The notes under the pieces are model-generated. The model saw only the letters and a program-made list of their open reading frames with translations, searched no databases and was not told where the DNA came from. Positions 63,581 through 64,000 of a DNA stretch of 64,000 nt are shown here, one piece after another. The DNA is from Corynebacterium suedekumii (GTDB lineage Bacteria > Actinomycetota > Actinomycetes > Mycobacteriales > Mycobacteriaceae), in NCBI RefSeq assembly GCF_030252185.1, contig NZ_CP126970.1, positions 2,794,264-2,858,263 of the forward strand, read 5' to 3'. Every line of letters starts with the position of its first letter. Position 1 is the first letter of the stretch. A program made the translations under genes and the position numbers.

Positions 63581-64000
63581 CCCTTCCGGATGGTGATCTG
63601 CCAGCTGGCGTCGCCGGTGGCGTGGAAGTCGGTGACATCGTGGTCGTTCTCCGCGGCCCACTGCGGGATAGTCTCGGTGCCCTGGGTGCAGTCGAAGTCG
63701 ATGACCAGTTCCTCGCCGGTCTCCAGCGTCGCCAGGACATCCTTGGTCTCGATGAGCGGGAACGGGCACACCGCGCCCATCTGGTCGAGGGCGTAGCGGC
63801 CCCGGCCGAGCGGGCGGGCCTTGGTCACGCGCGGGGCGGTCTTGAGGGCGACGGCACCGGTGGCGACGGCGAAGCCCGGGGTGGCGGGGAGGACCTTGTC
63901 CTCGGCGGAGGCGGGGGTCTCGTTGGAGTCGGCGATGGACTCGTCGGTGCTGTAGGTCTGCTCCGGCGTACCGGCCGGGGCGGCGGCGGGCTTGAGCCAC
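63577..64000 (-). CDS. TusA-like sulfurtransferase domain at the C-terminus of a larger protein (5' end outside the window)
   Basis: The last 83 codons form a TusA domain with the active-site motif MGAVCPFPLIETK, which carries persulfide sulfur. The frame is open to the right edge without a stop, and the added 58 residues (LKPAAAPAGTPEQTYSTDES and onwards) are a low-complexity linker. This fits fusions of a YeeE/YedE-type thiosulfate permease to TusA, but the membrane part is not visible. A GTG at 63828 could give TusA alone, but lacks a convincing ribosome-binding site. Confidence 0.75.
   Translation of the reverse strand, partial: WLKPAAAPAGTPEQTYSTDESIADSNETPASAEDKVLPATPGFAVATGAVALKTAPRVTKARPLGRGRYALDQMGAVCPFPLIETKDVLATLETGEELVIDFDCTQGTETIPQWAAENDHDVTDFHATGDASWQITIRKG

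Overview
The window is a high-GC, densely packed stretch of an actinobacterial chromosome, most likely a Corynebacterium or close relative. The evidence is the gene order phoH-ybeY-CBS/CorC protein-era-recO-uppS beside rsmE-dnaJ-hrcA, an AecD-type C-S lyase, a MalQ of corynebacterial type, TreS with maltokinase, BrnQ and BCCT carriers, an ISL3-family insertion sequence, DUF3558 and PPE/EspB-like proteins, and a PhnF-type regulator set. No rRNA, tRNA or CRISPR array was seen. Species cannot be fixed from the sequence alone.

Layout. 1-11476 (minus strand) is a housekeeping block: uppS (cut by the window edge), recO, era, an AT-richer Abi-like gene, pdxY, a CBS/CorC membrane protein, ybeY, phoH, rsmE, dnaJ, hrcA (with a CIRCE operator on its ribosome-binding site) and an AbiEi/DUF559 protein. 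11642-15432 (minus) holds hemW, a frameshifted uncharacterised gene and fadD15. 15582-22476 holds malQ, two tiny membrane proteins, an M3 peptidase, a carboxylesterase, a Nudix hydrolase and idi. 22508-25509 (minus) encodes a PPE/EspB-like protein coupled to a DUF3558 lipoprotein, then another lipoprotein. 25690-32059 (plus) carries an ABC exporter, aecD, treS and maltokinase. 32062-36240 (minus) is a tightly overlapping four-gene cluster of unknown purpose: PaaK-like adenylating enzyme, small ABM-like protein, GNAT-like protein, Acg-type nitroreductase. 36371-42137 holds brnQ, a luciferase-like monooxygenase and a BCCT carrier whose start codon has been displaced by an intact ISL3-family element with an 8-bp target duplication. 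42715-43382 is an AT-rich gap.

43383-51632 is the most interesting region: a complete phosphonate module (PhnD-PhnC-double PhnE importer, FAD oxidase, PhnX-like hydrolase, Zn-dehydrogenase) bracketed by two paralogous GntR/UTRA regulators, with shared palindromic operator-like sites in front of the oxidase, phnD and the second regulator. There is no PhnW transaminase, so the likely route is oxidase-driven deamination of an aminophosphonate, C-P cleavage by the PhnX-like enzyme, and reduction or oxidation of the aldehyde. 51682-56393 is an Opp/Dpp-type ABC importer with fused ATPases, next to the phosphonate genes. 56398-64000 contains thpR, an ADP-ribosylglycohydrolase with an extra C-terminal region, a lipoprotein, rbsK, a BASS transporter, a proline-iminopeptidase-like hydrolase, a hexose-6-phosphate mutarotase and the end of a TusA-domain protein.

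Three genes (12768-13444, 34637-36240, 51682-53174) are each broken by what looks like one missing base in a short G/C run, a pattern that suggests assembly error at least as strongly as real mutation. The era gene also lacks any ATG/GTG/TTG ahead of its P-loop and appears to start at ATC.
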